Shown: positions 6,597 to 15,270, counted from the first letter of the stretch. The stretch: DNA of 19,464 nucleotides from FEN-1297 sp964498065 (GCA_964498065.1 CAZCFZ010000071.1:1-19464); one strand, 5' to 3'. Notes: generated by a model from the letters alone, not told the origin. Program-made: numbers and translations.

Positions 6597-7385
6597 TCAC
6601 TCATTTTTAATTTCTTCTAAGAGTTTTTTAGCTTCCGCAAGTATCCCATCATCATTCTCATCTCTTTTGGGACTTGAAATTACCTTATTCAAATTTTCCC
6701 TTGCCTTAGCATATTCATCCTGCCTAATATAAGCCTTAGCCAGATCGAGATAAAACATTCTAAAATTCGGGTAGAGTTTGATAGCAATAATGTATTCATT
6801 AATTCCTTTATCCAGATCAGCCCACCCTAAACCAAGAATTGCCCTTGCAGGCGCCCACTTTTCACTTACTTTAGCATTTGTCCTTCCCAAGACATAGTGC
6901 GCCAATGCCTGCACATAATTACCGCCATTACCTAAACCAATTGCCTTATCACAATCCGCTTTTACCGAGTTAACAACACCCGCTACTGAAAAAATCCCCT
7001 TAAATAAAGCGATCCTTCCATTTGCTATTGCTCTTCTTACATATGTAATCGATTTATCCGGAGCAAGCTTCACTGCTTTATCGGCATAATTATAAGCCTT
7101 TTGATATACTGCCAATTGTGCATCTTTTTGATCACCGGTGCTATCGGGCATATTTTCCGCCATATAAACATAAACACGACTTAGTCTCCAATATACTTCC
7201 CAATTATTCGGGGAAATTTTATCTGCTTGATTATAGGCATCAAGAGCTTTTTTATTATTGAATTCCACATCAAGATAATCATCACCTTGTTTTAAAAGTT
7301 CCTGAAGTGTCTGTCCGAAAAGTAAATTAGACGATACAATAATTATTGAGAGAATTACGATTGATAATTTTCGGAAAGTTTTCAT
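6597..7385 (-). CDS. Secreted tetratricopeptide-repeat protein
   Basis: A 262-aa protein with a cleavable signal peptide (hydrophobic core about 8-23, likely cut before Gln25), so it should act in the periplasm. TPR-type helix pairs appear at about 45-75 (ALDAYNQADKISPNNWEVYW), 90-120 (NYADKAVKLAPDKSITYV) and 190-260 (GINEYIIAIKLYPNFRMFYL onward), ending in a charged helix. The central part (120-185) fits less well and resembles the bacterial proteins grouped with RMD1-type TPR proteins. Such proteins are scaffolds and no catalytic motif is seen. GGGAG lies 6 bases before the ATG. It sits 18 bases after the exoribonuclease gene and 15 before the sirtuin gene, so all three are probably co-transcribed. 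Confidence 0.82.
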   Translation of the reverse strand: MKTFRKLSIVILSIIIVSSNLLFGQTLQELLKQGDDYLDVEFNNKKALDAYNQADKISPNNWEVYWRLSRVYVYMAENMPDSTGDQKDAQLAVYQKAYNYADKAVKLAPDKSITYVRRAIANGRIALFKGIFSVAGVVNSVKADCDKAIGLGNGGNYVQALAHYVLGRTNAKVSEKWAPARAILGLGWADLDKGINEYIIAIKLYPNFRMFYLDLAKAYIRQDEYAKARENLNKVISSPKRDENDDGILAEAKKLLEEIKNE

Positions 7386-7403
7386 TTTTTTCTCCCTAAC
7401 AAA

Positions 7404-8399
7404 TTAATCAAAAAGAGTTTTATTAATTCCTTCATCATCTTCTTGCGGAATACCATGATTATATAGATCCGTTGAGGCTAAAGAGATAAATTTGGTCCAT
7501 TTGCTGTCTGAAACTGAATTTGATGATAGAGCATTTTTGTAGGCATTAACTTTTGCACTTAATTCGTCTGCTTGATAAAGAGTAATCGCTTCCAAAGTTT
7601 TTGGCACTACAGGCGAGGCATATTCAAGTTTTCCCTGATGGCTTAAAATCAAGTGAAGCAGACAATTTTTTATCTCTTCGGGAAAATTAGATATTTTTTT
7701 TGCTTCTTCATTAATCAACATTGCAGAAATTACAATGTGCCCTAAAAGTTTGCCTTTATCGGTATAATCAAAGGAAGTTTCATAGCTAAGCTCCTCTACT
7801 TTGCCAAGATCATGAAGCATTGCTCCGCTAATTAAAAGGTCTCTATTAATTTCCGGATGAATGTCACACATAAGATCACATATCTTAATTATTTCAAGAG
7901 TATGCTCATTTAGGCCATGAATATATGAGTGGTGCCATGATTTGCCTGCCGGTGCTTTTAAAAACTTTTCAAGGTTTTCCCCGGAAAATATTTGCTTCAT
8001 CAACGTTCGAAGGTAAGGATCTGAAATTTTTTCCATCCTATCAAGAATTTCCCTTTTCATTATTTCAGGATTACGTTTGGAAACGGGGAGAAAATCTTGA
8101 GGCAACACGTCATCCTTTCTATTAGATTTTCTAATAGAATTGATTCTTATTTGAGGAGTACCCTGAAATTCGTCAATACTGCCGGCTACTTTTACAACGT
8201 CACCAGTATTGACTTGCTTATAAAATTCCTCAAAGTTATCCCACAAATTTGCATTCAGAGAAGCCGTTTTGTCGCCAAGTTCTAAGTATAAATACTGCTT
8301 ATTCGTTTTAGTATTTCTAATCTCGCATTTTTTTAACAGGAGGAAGTGGTTTACCGGCTCACCTTTTTGTAATAAATTTAAATCATTCTGATTAAGCAT
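7404..8399 (-). CDS. YhaM-type 3'-5' exoribonuclease (OB fold + HD domain)
   Basis: A 331-aa two-domain nuclease of the YhaM/CBF1 family, which trims RNA 3' ends in the cytoplasm. An N-terminal OB-type nucleic-acid-binding fold (about 10-95) is followed by an HD metal-dependent hydrolase domain (about 150-285). His161 and His166 lie in YIHGLNEH, the HD pair is at 196-197 (AMLHDLGK), then His221, His254 (ILSHQGK) and Asp278 (QADELSAK), which together form the metal site. An in-frame TTG at 8411 would add four residues. Neither start has a clear Shine-Dalgarno, so I prefer the ATG. YhaM is mainly known from Firmicutes, but similar OB-HD proteins are common in this group of bacteria. It is 18 bases upstream of the TPR gene. 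Confidence 0.87.
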   Translation of the reverse strand: MLNQNDLNLLQKGEPVNHFLLLKKCEIRNTKTNKQYLYLELGDKTASLNANLWDNFEEFYKQVNTGDVVKVAGSIDEFQGTPQIRINSIRKSNRKDDVLPQDFLPVSKRNPEIMKREILDRMEKISDPYLRTLMKQIFSGENLEKFLKAPAGKSWHHSYIHGLNEHTLEIIKICDLMCDIHPEINRDLLISGAMLHDLGKVEELSYETSFDYTDKGKLLGHIVISAMLINEEAKKISNFPEEIKNCLLHLILSHQGKLEYASPVVPKTLEAITLYQADELSAKVNAYKNALSSNSVSDSKWTKFISLASTDLYNHGIPQEDDEGINKTLFD

Positions 8400-8491
8400 A
8401 ACATGATGCAAAAATATTTAATAAATTTATTAACGCTAATATTAAAAAATTATATTGCGTAATGCTAATCTTAACTAAATTTTATTTGAAG

Positions 8492-9028
8492 TTACTTCTG
8501 TAAAACTTCAAAGACACTTTCCTTCGGAAGACGGGCGATAACGGATCTATTCAACAGATCAATTGAGACGGCGATAGTTTTTCCGCCGGCAGTATTTTGA
8601 ACTTTTCCAATAACACCTTGAAATGGCCCGTCGGTTATCATTACTTTTACACCCGGCAATAATCCTTCTTCGATAGTAAGTTTTGAATTTGTTTTTAACA
8701 TTGTTTTTAAATTATCTATCTGCCATTGAGGAATTTTTGCAGGCTTACCCAAATCGAAGACACATCTAACAATGGCCTTTTGTTCTAAAGAAAGTATACG
8801 CTGTTTTTCGGACGCGTAAATCAGGATATAACCCCGCAGCAGCGGTTCGGTAATTTTTTTCTTTCTATCGCTCCATTGCTTTAATCTGGTAATTGTGGGA
8901 AGAAAAAATTCTACTCCTAAAGACTCAATCTGTTCAGCCGCTTTAAATTCATTTCTAGGTTTTGTATATAATGCAAACCAGGCTTTATTTTGATCTTTAG
9001 AATTATTTTCACTTTTTTCTAGATTCAT
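8492..9028 (-). CDS. UpxY/RfaH-type NusG paralog (transcription antitermination factor)
   Basis: A 178-aa NusG-like elongation factor: NGN domain at about 15-112 (AWFALYTKPRNEFKAAEQI at the start) and a KOW motif at about 123-150 (EGLLPGVKVMITDGPFQGVIGKV). LRGYILIY (64-71) matches the RNA-polymerase-binding face of UpxY-like proteins. Specialised NusG paralogs of this type help polymerase through long surface-polysaccharide operons. It stands 38 bases after UDP-glucose dehydrogenase, which makes an acidic sugar precursor, so a link to capsule or exopolysaccharide is reasonable. No polysaccharide gene cluster follows it, so it must act elsewhere or is an orphan. No clear Shine-Dalgarno is seen. 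The essential housekeeping NusG is a less likely identity because the flanks lack the ribosomal-protein context. Confidence 0.87.
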   Translation of the reverse strand: MNLEKSENNSKDQNKAWFALYTKPRNEFKAAEQIESLGVEFFLPTITRLKQWSDRKKKITEPLLRGYILIYASEKQRILSLEQKAIVRCVFDLGKPAKIPQWQIDNLKTMLKTNSKLTIEEGLLPGVKVMITDGPFQGVIGKVQNTAGGKTIAVSIDLLNRSVIARLPKESVFEVLQK

Positions 9029-9066
9029 AAAATACTTTAAGACAAATTTCTTATTTTTGGGGAAAA

Positions 9067-10398
9067 TTATAATACAACCGGAACTCTTCCGATCGAATAA
9101 TAAGTAAACTGTTTTTCTCTCATCTTTTGCGGATCATAAAGATTTCGGCCGTCGAAGATTAATGATTCATTTAATAAGGTTTTTATCTTATCGAAATCCG
9201 GTGTCCTAAATTCATTCCATTCCGTTACAATAATTAAGGAGTCGGCATTTTCCAGAGCGTTATAAGAATTCTTGGCATAGGTGATTTTATCACCTAAGAT
9301 TTTTTTACTTGTTTCCATAGCTTCAGGATCGTAAGCAGAAACCGAAGCGCCTTTTTCTAAAAGCTTTTTAATTAATGATATTGCAGGGGCATCTCTAACA
9401 TCATCGGTATTCGGTTTGAATGACAACCCCCAAACTGCAAAGTGCTTCCCGGAAATTTGTCCCTTGTAATGATTAACTATCTTTTGAAAAAATAATTCGA
9501 CCTGATATTTATTAACTGAAATAACGGATTTAAGAATTTTAAAGTCATAATTATTTTCGTTAGATGTATTTACCAGAGCACTAACATCCTTTGGGAAGCA
9601 TGATCCGCCGTAACCCACACCGGGGAATAAAAATCTTTTCCCGATTCTTGAATCAGAACCAACGCCAATTCTTACTTTATCGACATCTGCCCCGGTTAAT
9701 TCACAAAGATTTGCGATCTCATTCATGAATGAAATTTTAGTGGCTAAAAAAGAATTCGCTGCGTATTTTGTAATCTCTGCAGAACGTTCATCCATAAAAT
9801 AGATCGGATTTCCCGAACGAACGAACGGTTCATATAAAAGATTCAGAAGAGTTTTTGTTCTTTCATTACCGGTTCCTATAATAACTCTTTCCGGTTTCAT
9901 AAAATCATCCACCGCCATTCCTTCTCTTAAAAATTCAGGATTGGACGCGACATCAAAAGTAAAATCGGGTGCATGATTCTTAATTGCCGAACGCACTCTG
10001 TCACTAGTTCCAACCGGAACGGTGCTTTTGTCGATAAGAATTTTGAAGCCTAAGTAAGGTTCGGCTTTAAATAATTTACCGATATCATCTGCAACGCCTA
10101 ATACATACTTTAAATCCGCACTGCCGTCCGCATCCTGCGGAGTAGGCAGGCAAAGAAAAATTATTTCCGAATATCTTACAGCTTCATAAAGATCGGTAGT
10201 AAATTTTAATCTATCTTCTTTTATATTTCTTTCAAATAATATTTCCAAGCCAGGTTCGTAAATAGGTACAATCCCGTTTCTCATTTTTTCTACTTTTTTC
10301 TCGTCTATATCGACACATAAAACATTATTTCCTGTTTCCGCAAAGCAAGTTCCGGTAACCAATCCCACATAACCAGTACCCACAACTCCTACTTTCAC
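9067..10398 (-). CDS. ugd: UDP-glucose 6-dehydrogenase
   Basis: Oxidises UDP-glucose twice with NAD+ to UDP-glucuronate, a precursor of acidic surface polysaccharides. At 443 aa it is of standard length. The Rossmann motif GTGYVG is at residues 7-12, STVPVGT at 125-131, NPEFLREG at 153-160, Lys211 in EITKYAANSFLATK, and the catalytic thiol Cys267 in GYGGSCFPKD. The C-terminal UDP-binding domain contains WGLSFKPNTDDVRDAP. The start is GTG, decided by a perfect AGGAGGT 4 bases upstream and the typical beginning MKVGVVGTGYVGL. It lies 76 bases after the histidine kinase gene and 38 before the UpxY-like gene, the likely functional pair. Confidence 0.96.
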   Translation of the reverse strand: MKVGVVGTGYVGLVTGTCFAETGNNVLCVDIDEKKVEKMRNGIVPIYEPGLEILFERNIKEDRLKFTTDLYEAVRYSEIIFLCLPTPQDADGSADLKYVLGVADDIGKLFKAEPYLGFKILIDKSTVPVGTSDRVRSAIKNHAPDFTFDVASNPEFLREGMAVDDFMKPERVIIGTGNERTKTLLNLLYEPFVRSGNPIYFMDERSAEITKYAANSFLATKISFMNEIANLCELTGADVDKVRIGVGSDSRIGKRFLFPGVGYGGSCFPKDVSALVNTSNENNYDFKILKSVISVNKYQVELFFQKIVNHYKGQISGKHFAVWGLSFKPNTDDVRDAPAISLIKKLLEKGASVSAYDPEAMETSKKILGDKITYAKNSYNALENADSLIIVTEWNEFRTPDFDKIKTLLNESLIFDGRNLYDPQKMREKQFTYYSIGRVPVVL

Positions 10399-10474
10399 GT
10401 TGACCTCCTAAATTTATCATATTCAGATGTTAAAAGAGAATAAAATTTAAGCATTAAAAATAAAATTGAGTTTT

Positions 10475-12109
10475 CTAAGAATAATCCAGAACCGTTTGTA
10501 TTTTTTCACTAAAAACATCTTCCGCTAACGGCTTCTGCAAAATTATATTAATACCGAAATTTTGATAGGATATTTTTAAATCACTTGTAACTTCAGATGC
10601 AATTGCAATAATCGGAATTTTATGTCCCCTGTCTTCTCTTCTAATTGATTCAACAAATTGAATCCCGTTCATTAAGGGCATATCATTTTCCGTAATTATT
10701 AATGACGGAAAATATTTGTATACCAGGCCCAATGCTTCATAACCGTTCGGGACTCCCAAGACATCATAGTTTGGAAATTTTTCTTTAATAATTCTTTCAA
10801 TATTTTTTCTATCTCCTTGGTTATTTTCAATTAAAAGGATAGTATTTGGAAAAGAAGGAACCGTAAAATGAAATTCACTGCCCTTATTTCGTTCCGAATA
10901 AAACCAGATTTCGCCTTCGTGCTTTTCAATAATTTCTTTAACTAGTGAAAGTCCTAAACCCGTACCGCGTTCTCCTTTAGTGCCTTCCGTTGTATACATT
11001 TTTTCTATCTTGAAAAGCTTTATCTTATTTTTTTCTGAAATGCCTATTCCCTCATCCTTAACTACAAATTCAATAAATTTATCATTAAAAATATCTGCAA
11101 AGATTTCAACAGTTTGCCCTTCATTAGAAAATTTAATTGCATTACTTAAAAGATTGGTAATAACAAGAGTTAAAAGCCTTTCATCTGCCTGGATATACAA
11201 ACTGTCTTTAACCGATATTTTAATATCTATATTTTTCCTAACAGCATTTCCCGTAAGCGACGAGATACAATTAAAGACCAGAGTTTGTGCATGCAGTCTT
11301 TCAGGCTCAAGTTTTATTCTACCTGTTTGAAGTCTGGACCAATCCAAAAGATAGTTAATTAATTGCAGTTGATTCTGCGAAGAGCCGTTAATAAAATTTA
11401 AGTATTCCGCTTTATCCTTTTCAGATAAATTCGGCTCGTTAAGTAAAATTTCGGAGAATCCTAAAATGCTGGTAAAAGGCGCGCGAAGATCATGAGATAA
11501 CATTGAGATAAACTTATCTTTTGTAGAATTTAATTCCCTGTATTTTTCTAATGCGTTTTGGATGGAAATTTCTTCTTCTTTTAATCGAGATACATCTGTT
11601 ACTATTCCGAAAAATTCATTTACTTTACCATCATTGTCCCTTGTTACCGCTACACTTTCTTTTATCCAAACAATTTTTTTTTCTTTTTTTATAATTCTAT
11701 ATACAAGCGCAATATGATTCTGTGTGGGATCGGCTGCAAATTCGGAAAACAATTTTTTTACCCTTTGTAAGTCTTCCTCAATAACAATAGCAGTTCCCCG
11801 GCCGGGAAAATGTTTCACTTCCTCGCCGGTATATCCGGTTACGCTAAGAATATTTGCCGAATAAAATACTTCCTCTTTATTACCTTTCTTTTTAAGAGAC
11901 CAAAGGAACGAATCTTCAATCTTGGAAACAAAATCTTTAATAGCATCAAAGTTTTTATCTTTTTTAAACGGCTTGCCGGATTTTGTTTTTGCGGATTTAG
12001 AACCCTTAATTTTCTTTGAAGTCAACTTCACATCTTTTTTAGGATTTATCAAACTCTTCTTTTTATTCACTTCGCTTTGTTTTTTTAACATGCTGGGATT
12101 GTTGGACAA
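10475..12109 (-). CDS. PAS-domain hybrid histidine kinase with degenerate C-terminal receiver
   Basis: A 544-aa soluble sensor kinase without a membrane segment. A lysine-rich, probably disordered N-terminus (1-52) is followed by a PAS fold (about 55-175, with a GYTGEEV segment), then a HisKA domain with His206 in LSHDLRAPF. The ATPase domain has the N box NLLSNAIKF (319-327), the G1 box DEGIGIS (352-358) and the G2 box GTGLGLSL (382-389), so kinase function looks intact. The receiver (about 422-541) is altered: the phospho-acceptor position is Glu474 (TENDMP) and the acidic pair is Glu428-Asn429, while Ser505 and Lys526 are kept. It probably cannot be phosphorylated normally. The start is TTG with weak GGGTC before it; ATG at 12091 (538 aa) is the alternative. 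It heads the six-gene minus-strand run. Confidence 0.9.
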   Translation of the reverse strand: MSNNPSMLKKQSEVNKKKSLINPKKDVKLTSKKIKGSKSAKTKSGKPFKKDKNFDAIKDFVSKIEDSFLWSLKKKGNKEEVFYSANILSVTGYTGEEVKHFPGRGTAIVIEEDLQRVKKLFSEFAADPTQNHIALVYRIIKKEKKIVWIKESVAVTRDNDGKVNEFFGIVTDVSRLKEEEISIQNALEKYRELNSTKDKFISMLSHDLRAPFTSILGFSEILLNEPNLSEKDKAEYLNFINGSSQNQLQLINYLLDWSRLQTGRIKLEPERLHAQTLVFNCISSLTGNAVRKNIDIKISVKDSLYIQADERLLTLVITNLLSNAIKFSNEGQTVEIFADIFNDKFIEFVVKDEGIGISEKNKIKLFKIEKMYTTEGTKGERGTGLGLSLVKEIIEKHEGEIWFYSERNKGSEFHFTVPSFPNTILLIENNQGDRKNIERIIKEKFPNYDVLGVPNGYEALGLVYKYFPSLIITENDMPLMNGIQFVESIRREDRGHKIPIIAIASEVTSDLKISYQNFGINIILQKPLAEDVFSEKIQTVLDYS

Positions 12110-12506
12110 ATTTTTGACCCATTCAAATATAAGAAATTAGATAATCATTTAAAATTTAACAATTTTAAAATTAAGAATTTAAATGCGGTTTTTAATAATA
12201 CAAGATTTCTTTAATTGCTTTGTTTTCGCATGCTGAGAGTAAATGTCGGATTTTATTGAATAATTCTTTTCAAAAACCAACTATATCATCCCTTATATTT
12301 TATAACTTAATAATCTTTTAGAATAAATTAATAAAATGCTAAATGCAGTTACATATCACAAAAATTGGCATGTTTAATGAATATTCTACAAAAGGTGGTT
12401 ATTTGTTGTTATATTTAGTCGGAGGAAATCATTATGTGCGGATAATACAGATTATATAAAGCTATTTTTTATTATAAAATAAAGAATTAAAAATAGGAGT
12501 AATAAA
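12110..12506. other. 397-base intergenic region between divergent genes
   Basis: AT-rich spacer that must hold the promoters of the kinase run (minus) and the NADP oxidoreductase (plus). No gene-sized frame, RNA gene or strong hairpin is seen. One odd detail is a good ribosome-binding sequence, GGAGG at 12421-12425, placed before a three-codon frame (ATG TGC GGA TAA, 12434-12445). AGGAG 7 bases before 12507 serves the next gene. Confidence 0.5.
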
Positions 12507-13145
12507 ATGAAAATCGGGATCATTGGCTCCGGGATTGAAGGCCAACAGCTTGGTTTGGGCTTTATTAAACTTCGACATGAGGTAAAAATCGGCACACGTG
12601 ATGTTTCCAAATTAAATGAATGGAAAAAAACCGCTGGAGAAAAAGGAAGTGCGGGAAGTTTTGAAGATGCTGCTAAATTCGGAGAAGTAATTGTATTAGC
12701 AACTGCCTGGGTTGATACCGAAAATGCAATTTCCATGGCAGGCAAAGAAAATTTTAAGGATAAAATATTAATTGACGTAACCAATCCGCTTGATTTTTCT
12801 ATGGGAACTCCGCCACGGCTTGCTTCTTCTTTAGGTAATTCTGCAGGTGAACAAGTTCAAAGATGGCTGCCGGATGCAAAGGTAGTTAAGGCTTTTAATA
12901 TCGTTAATGCCTATGTAATGTGCAATCCAAAACTGGAAGAAGGTACTCCCGATCTCTTTATAGCCGGCGACAATGAGGCTAAAAAGTTTGTTGCTTCTTT
13001 AGCAGAAAAATGGGGCTGGGCAAGCGTAATAGATCTTGGAGACATTTCGCAGGCTTACTGGCTGGAAACACTTACAATGCTATGGATAAATTTTGCCTTC
13101 AAAAATAACCAGTGGTCACATGCCTTTAAACTTTTAAGAAAATAA
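12507..13145 (+). CDS. NADPH-dependent F420 reductase-like oxidoreductase
   Basis: A 212-aa cytoplasmic Rossmann protein of the F420-dependent NADP reductase family (PF03807 type). GSGIEG at 7-12 is the dinucleotide loop. GTRD at 29-32, with Thr30-Arg31, is the NADP 2'-phosphate contact used in this family. DVTNPLDF (about 90-97) and VVKAFNIVNA (about 124-133) are family hallmarks. Many members occur in bacteria without cofactor F420, where the natural substrate is not known; no F420 biosynthesis gene is seen here. AGGAG stands 7 bases before the ATG. The gene is alone, followed by a hairpin, so it is probably monocistronic. Confidence 0.85.
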   Translation: MKIGIIGSGIEGQQLGLGFIKLRHEVKIGTRDVSKLNEWKKTAGEKGSAGSFEDAAKFGEVIVLATAWVDTENAISMAGKENFKDKILIDVTNPLDFSMGTPPRLASSLGNSAGEQVQRWLPDAKVVKAFNIVNAYVMCNPKLEEGTPDLFIAGDNEAKKFVASLAEKWGWASVIDLGDISQAYWLETLTMLWINFAFKNNQWSHAFKLLRK

Positions 13146-13151
13146 ATTCTA

Positions 13152-13190
13152 AAGCCCCGATCTGCAGATTAAAGGACCGGGACTTATTTT
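13152..13190 (+). terminator. Probable terminator of the NADP oxidoreductase gene
   Basis: AAGCCCCG (from 13152) pairs with CGGGACTT (to 13185) with one C/A mismatch, enclosing the small palindrome ATCTGCAGAT (13160-13169), and is followed by ATTTTGATTTTCTTTT. It begins 7 bases after the stop codon. Confidence 0.6.
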
Positions 13191-13325
13191 GATTTTCTTT
13201 TCGATTAATATCTTCTTTCCTTCATTTCAATCTGCAAAGATTTTTTAGAAAAATTCTAAGAATTAGGTTTATTAAAAATTTTTTATAGATTAGCATTTAA
13301 TATTCAAAGTGATCTATAAAATCAC

Positions 13326-14141
13326 ATGAAAGTAATGGAACAAAATACATTCAGGCTGCCTTTAACCGGGAAAACTTATTCGCTTTACGGCGGTCAAAAT
13401 AGTACGGATGATTATTACAAAACTATTGAGGACATTGCCGAATATTATATTAAACAGTTTCAAAATCCCGCTCAGCTTTTACAATTAATTAAAACCGTAA
13501 GTAAAAAGAAAGGTTATTTCAGAAAGAAAATAAGCTGGGAAAAAGATCCCTTAATTGCTTCTTTATTAAGTGATCTTGATTCAAAACTGTCAATATATAC
13601 AGGAATGATAGAATCACATTTGGAATCACTTTCAATAATACAAAGGGCAGATAATATAATAGCGACAACAAGAGAGCAGTATTATTTATACATGCTGGAA
13701 ATAGAATTAGTAAACCGAATTAATAGAAAAAAATTTTCATCTGCTAATTATAAAATTGCGTTTCTTCCTCATTGTATTAGGGATTTAAGCAGGGAATGTC
13801 TATCCAAACCGGATGAAATTGATTATGTGTGTAAGGGATGTTCAAAAATCTGCAATATAAATATGGTAAGCAATTTGCTTAAGAAAAAAGGAATAGCGCC
13901 TTATATATGGATGGAAGCCGAACTTGGTCCTTTATTTAAAAGTCTCAAAAGGAAATACGGACATTTCGGAGTGCTGGGAATTGCCTGTATACCTGAACTT
14001 GTTAAAGGGATGAGAACATGTTCAGATAAAAATATCCCCGTAACCGGGATACCGATAGACGCAAACAGATGTGCTAGATGGATGGGAATATTTCACGATA
14101 ATACTATAAATTTGAAAAAACTTGGAGATTTATTGCTGTAA
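13326..14141 (+). CDS. DUF116 family cysteine-rich protein
   Basis: A 271-aa protein with a helical N-terminal half (about 30-135) and a conserved C-terminal DUF116 domain (about 140-265). The domain has eight cysteines at 150, 158, 169, 172, 176, 221, 232 and 249, arranged as LPHC-x7-C, CKGCSKIC, IACIPEL and ANRCARW. The CxxCxxxC group suggests an iron-sulfur cluster or other metal, but the family has no proven function. No signal peptide is seen, so it should be cytoplasmic. The start may be the ATG at 13326 or the one at 13335; neither has a Shine-Dalgarno. GTGAT/ATCAC flank the seven bases before the first ATG and could form a small hairpin at the ribosome site. No linked gene explains its role. 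Confidence 0.8.
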   Translation: MKVMEQNTFRLPLTGKTYSLYGGQNSTDDYYKTIEDIAEYYIKQFQNPAQLLQLIKTVSKKKGYFRKKISWEKDPLIASLLSDLDSKLSIYTGMIESHLESLSIIQRADNIIATTREQYYLYMLEIELVNRINRKKFSSANYKIAFLPHCIRDLSRECLSKPDEIDYVCKGCSKICNINMVSNLLKKKGIAPYIWMEAELGPLFKSLKRKYGHFGVLGIACIPELVKGMRTCSDKNIPVTGIPIDANRCARWMGIFHDNTINLKKLGDLLL

Positions 14142-14222
14142 TTAGCTCTACTGCTATACAAGCCCAACCTTTTTTAACACTTAATAGTCAAATAACTTAT
14201 AGGGAAAAATATTATAAAATGT

Positions 14223-14242
14223 AACTTTAATTAAAGTTTTTT
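14223..14242 (+). terminator. Weak hairpin with T tract after the DUF116 gene
   Basis: AACTTTAATTAAAGTT is a perfect palindrome directly followed by TTTT. As RNA it gives a 6-base-pair AT-only stem, so it is either a weak terminator 81 bases after the DUF116 stop or a DNA operator upstream of the GIN-domain gene. Confidence 0.3.
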
Positions 14243-14292
14243 AGTCTAATTTGTACTGCTTAAAGAACAAAAACTATTTAAAGAGGTGAATT

Positions 14293-15003
14293 ATGAAAAG
14301 AATAACAATACCTGTATTAATTCTATTTTTTTTATCAATGTCGGCTATAAACGTTTATAGTTTCGATAAAGTTACCAAAACATATAACATTAAAGATTTT
14401 TCTTCAATTGATATTAGTTCTGGAATGAACCTTAATGTAACTCAATCAGATACATATGGCATAGAAATAAAAGCAGATGAAAGTGATTTTAAATATTTAA
14501 GAGTGGAGAAGAAAGGTGAAATTCTAAAAATATACTTTCATCGAGACTTTTTCTCCTTTTTTAAAAGACATCATAAAGTGGAAATAAATATTCAAATGCC
14601 TGCTCTTACCGGTTTGGATTTAAGCGGAGGTTCAAATGCAAATATTAAAATGGATAATGCATCAAAGTCGTTTTCAGCTGAATTGTCCGGAGGTTCTTAC
14701 CTGAAAGGTAATTTAACATGCGGTGATGTTAGCTTTGATTTTTCAGGCGGAAGCAAAGTAAATTTAACCGGAAAAGGAAAGGATATTAAAATAGAAGGCT
14801 CGGGCGGAAGCAAATTTAATTTGAAAGATTTTTCAGTTGATAATGTTGAAGCCGACATGTCCGGCGGTTCGCACGCGACTGTTACAATGAACGGTACACT
14901 AAATACTGAACAAAGCGGAGGCTCAAGAATTACTTATTATGGAAACATGAGTTTAGGCCAAACAGATTTCAGCGGAGGATCAGGTGTGAGCAAGGGCGAT
15001 TGA
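14293..15003 (+). CDS. Secreted GIN-domain (DUF2807) protein with SGGS repeats
   Basis: A 236-aa exported protein. A signal peptide (about 1-23) is followed by a head GIN domain (auto-transporter adhesin head, DUF2807) that starts at YNIKDFSSIDISSGMNLNV. The motif SGGS occurs seven times, at residues 111, 132, 151, 170, 190, 208 and 227, with spacings of 18-21 residues, as expected for the turns of a right-handed beta-helix. Proteins of this family are common in Bacteroidota and relatives, are found at the cell envelope, and have no settled function. A good Shine-Dalgarno (AGAGGTG) lies 4 bases before the ATG. The gene stands alone between a weak hairpin and a strong terminator. Confidence 0.88.
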   Translation: MKRITIPVLILFFLSMSAINVYSFDKVTKTYNIKDFSSIDISSGMNLNVTQSDTYGIEIKADESDFKYLRVEKKGEILKIYFHRDFFSFFKRHHKVEINIQMPALTGLDLSGGSNANIKMDNASKSFSAELSGGSYLKGNLTCGDVSFDFSGGSKVNLTGKGKDIKIEGSGGSKFNLKDFSVDNVEADMSGGSHATVTMNGTLNTEQSGGSRITYYGNMSLGQTDFSGGSGVSKGD

Positions 15004-15030
15004 TATTTAGTTCATATTATTTTTTGTAAA

Positions 15031-15080
15031 GCCGAAAATCTAATAGGATATTAAGCCCTTAGGATTTTCGGTTTAATTTT
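15031..15080 (+). terminator. Rho-independent terminator of the GIN-domain gene
   Basis: CCGAAAATC (15032-15040) pairs perfectly with GATTTTCGG (15063-15071), extended inward by TAA/TTA around a bulged G, then TTTAATTTTTATT. It begins 29 bases after the stop codon. Confidence 0.75.
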
Positions 15081-15270
15081 TATTAGAAAATTACTTAATT
15101 TAATTATCGTACACCTCTAATAAGCTTTAATCCAAGACTACAATTCCATAAGAATTATTTTTATTCGCTTTAAGTTAAACTAATATTATTATATTTTGTT
15201 CAGCGGAATAAATAAATACGGATAAAATAAAATTCTAATATGAGAAGGGCCATAATTGGCTTTACATGGT

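Noticed and set aside
8408..8425. TATTTTTG before the exoribonuclease gene as a Bacteroidota -7 box (TAnnTTTG)
   Set aside because: There is no TTTG at the -33 position, and the motif is easily met by chance in this AT-rich sequence.
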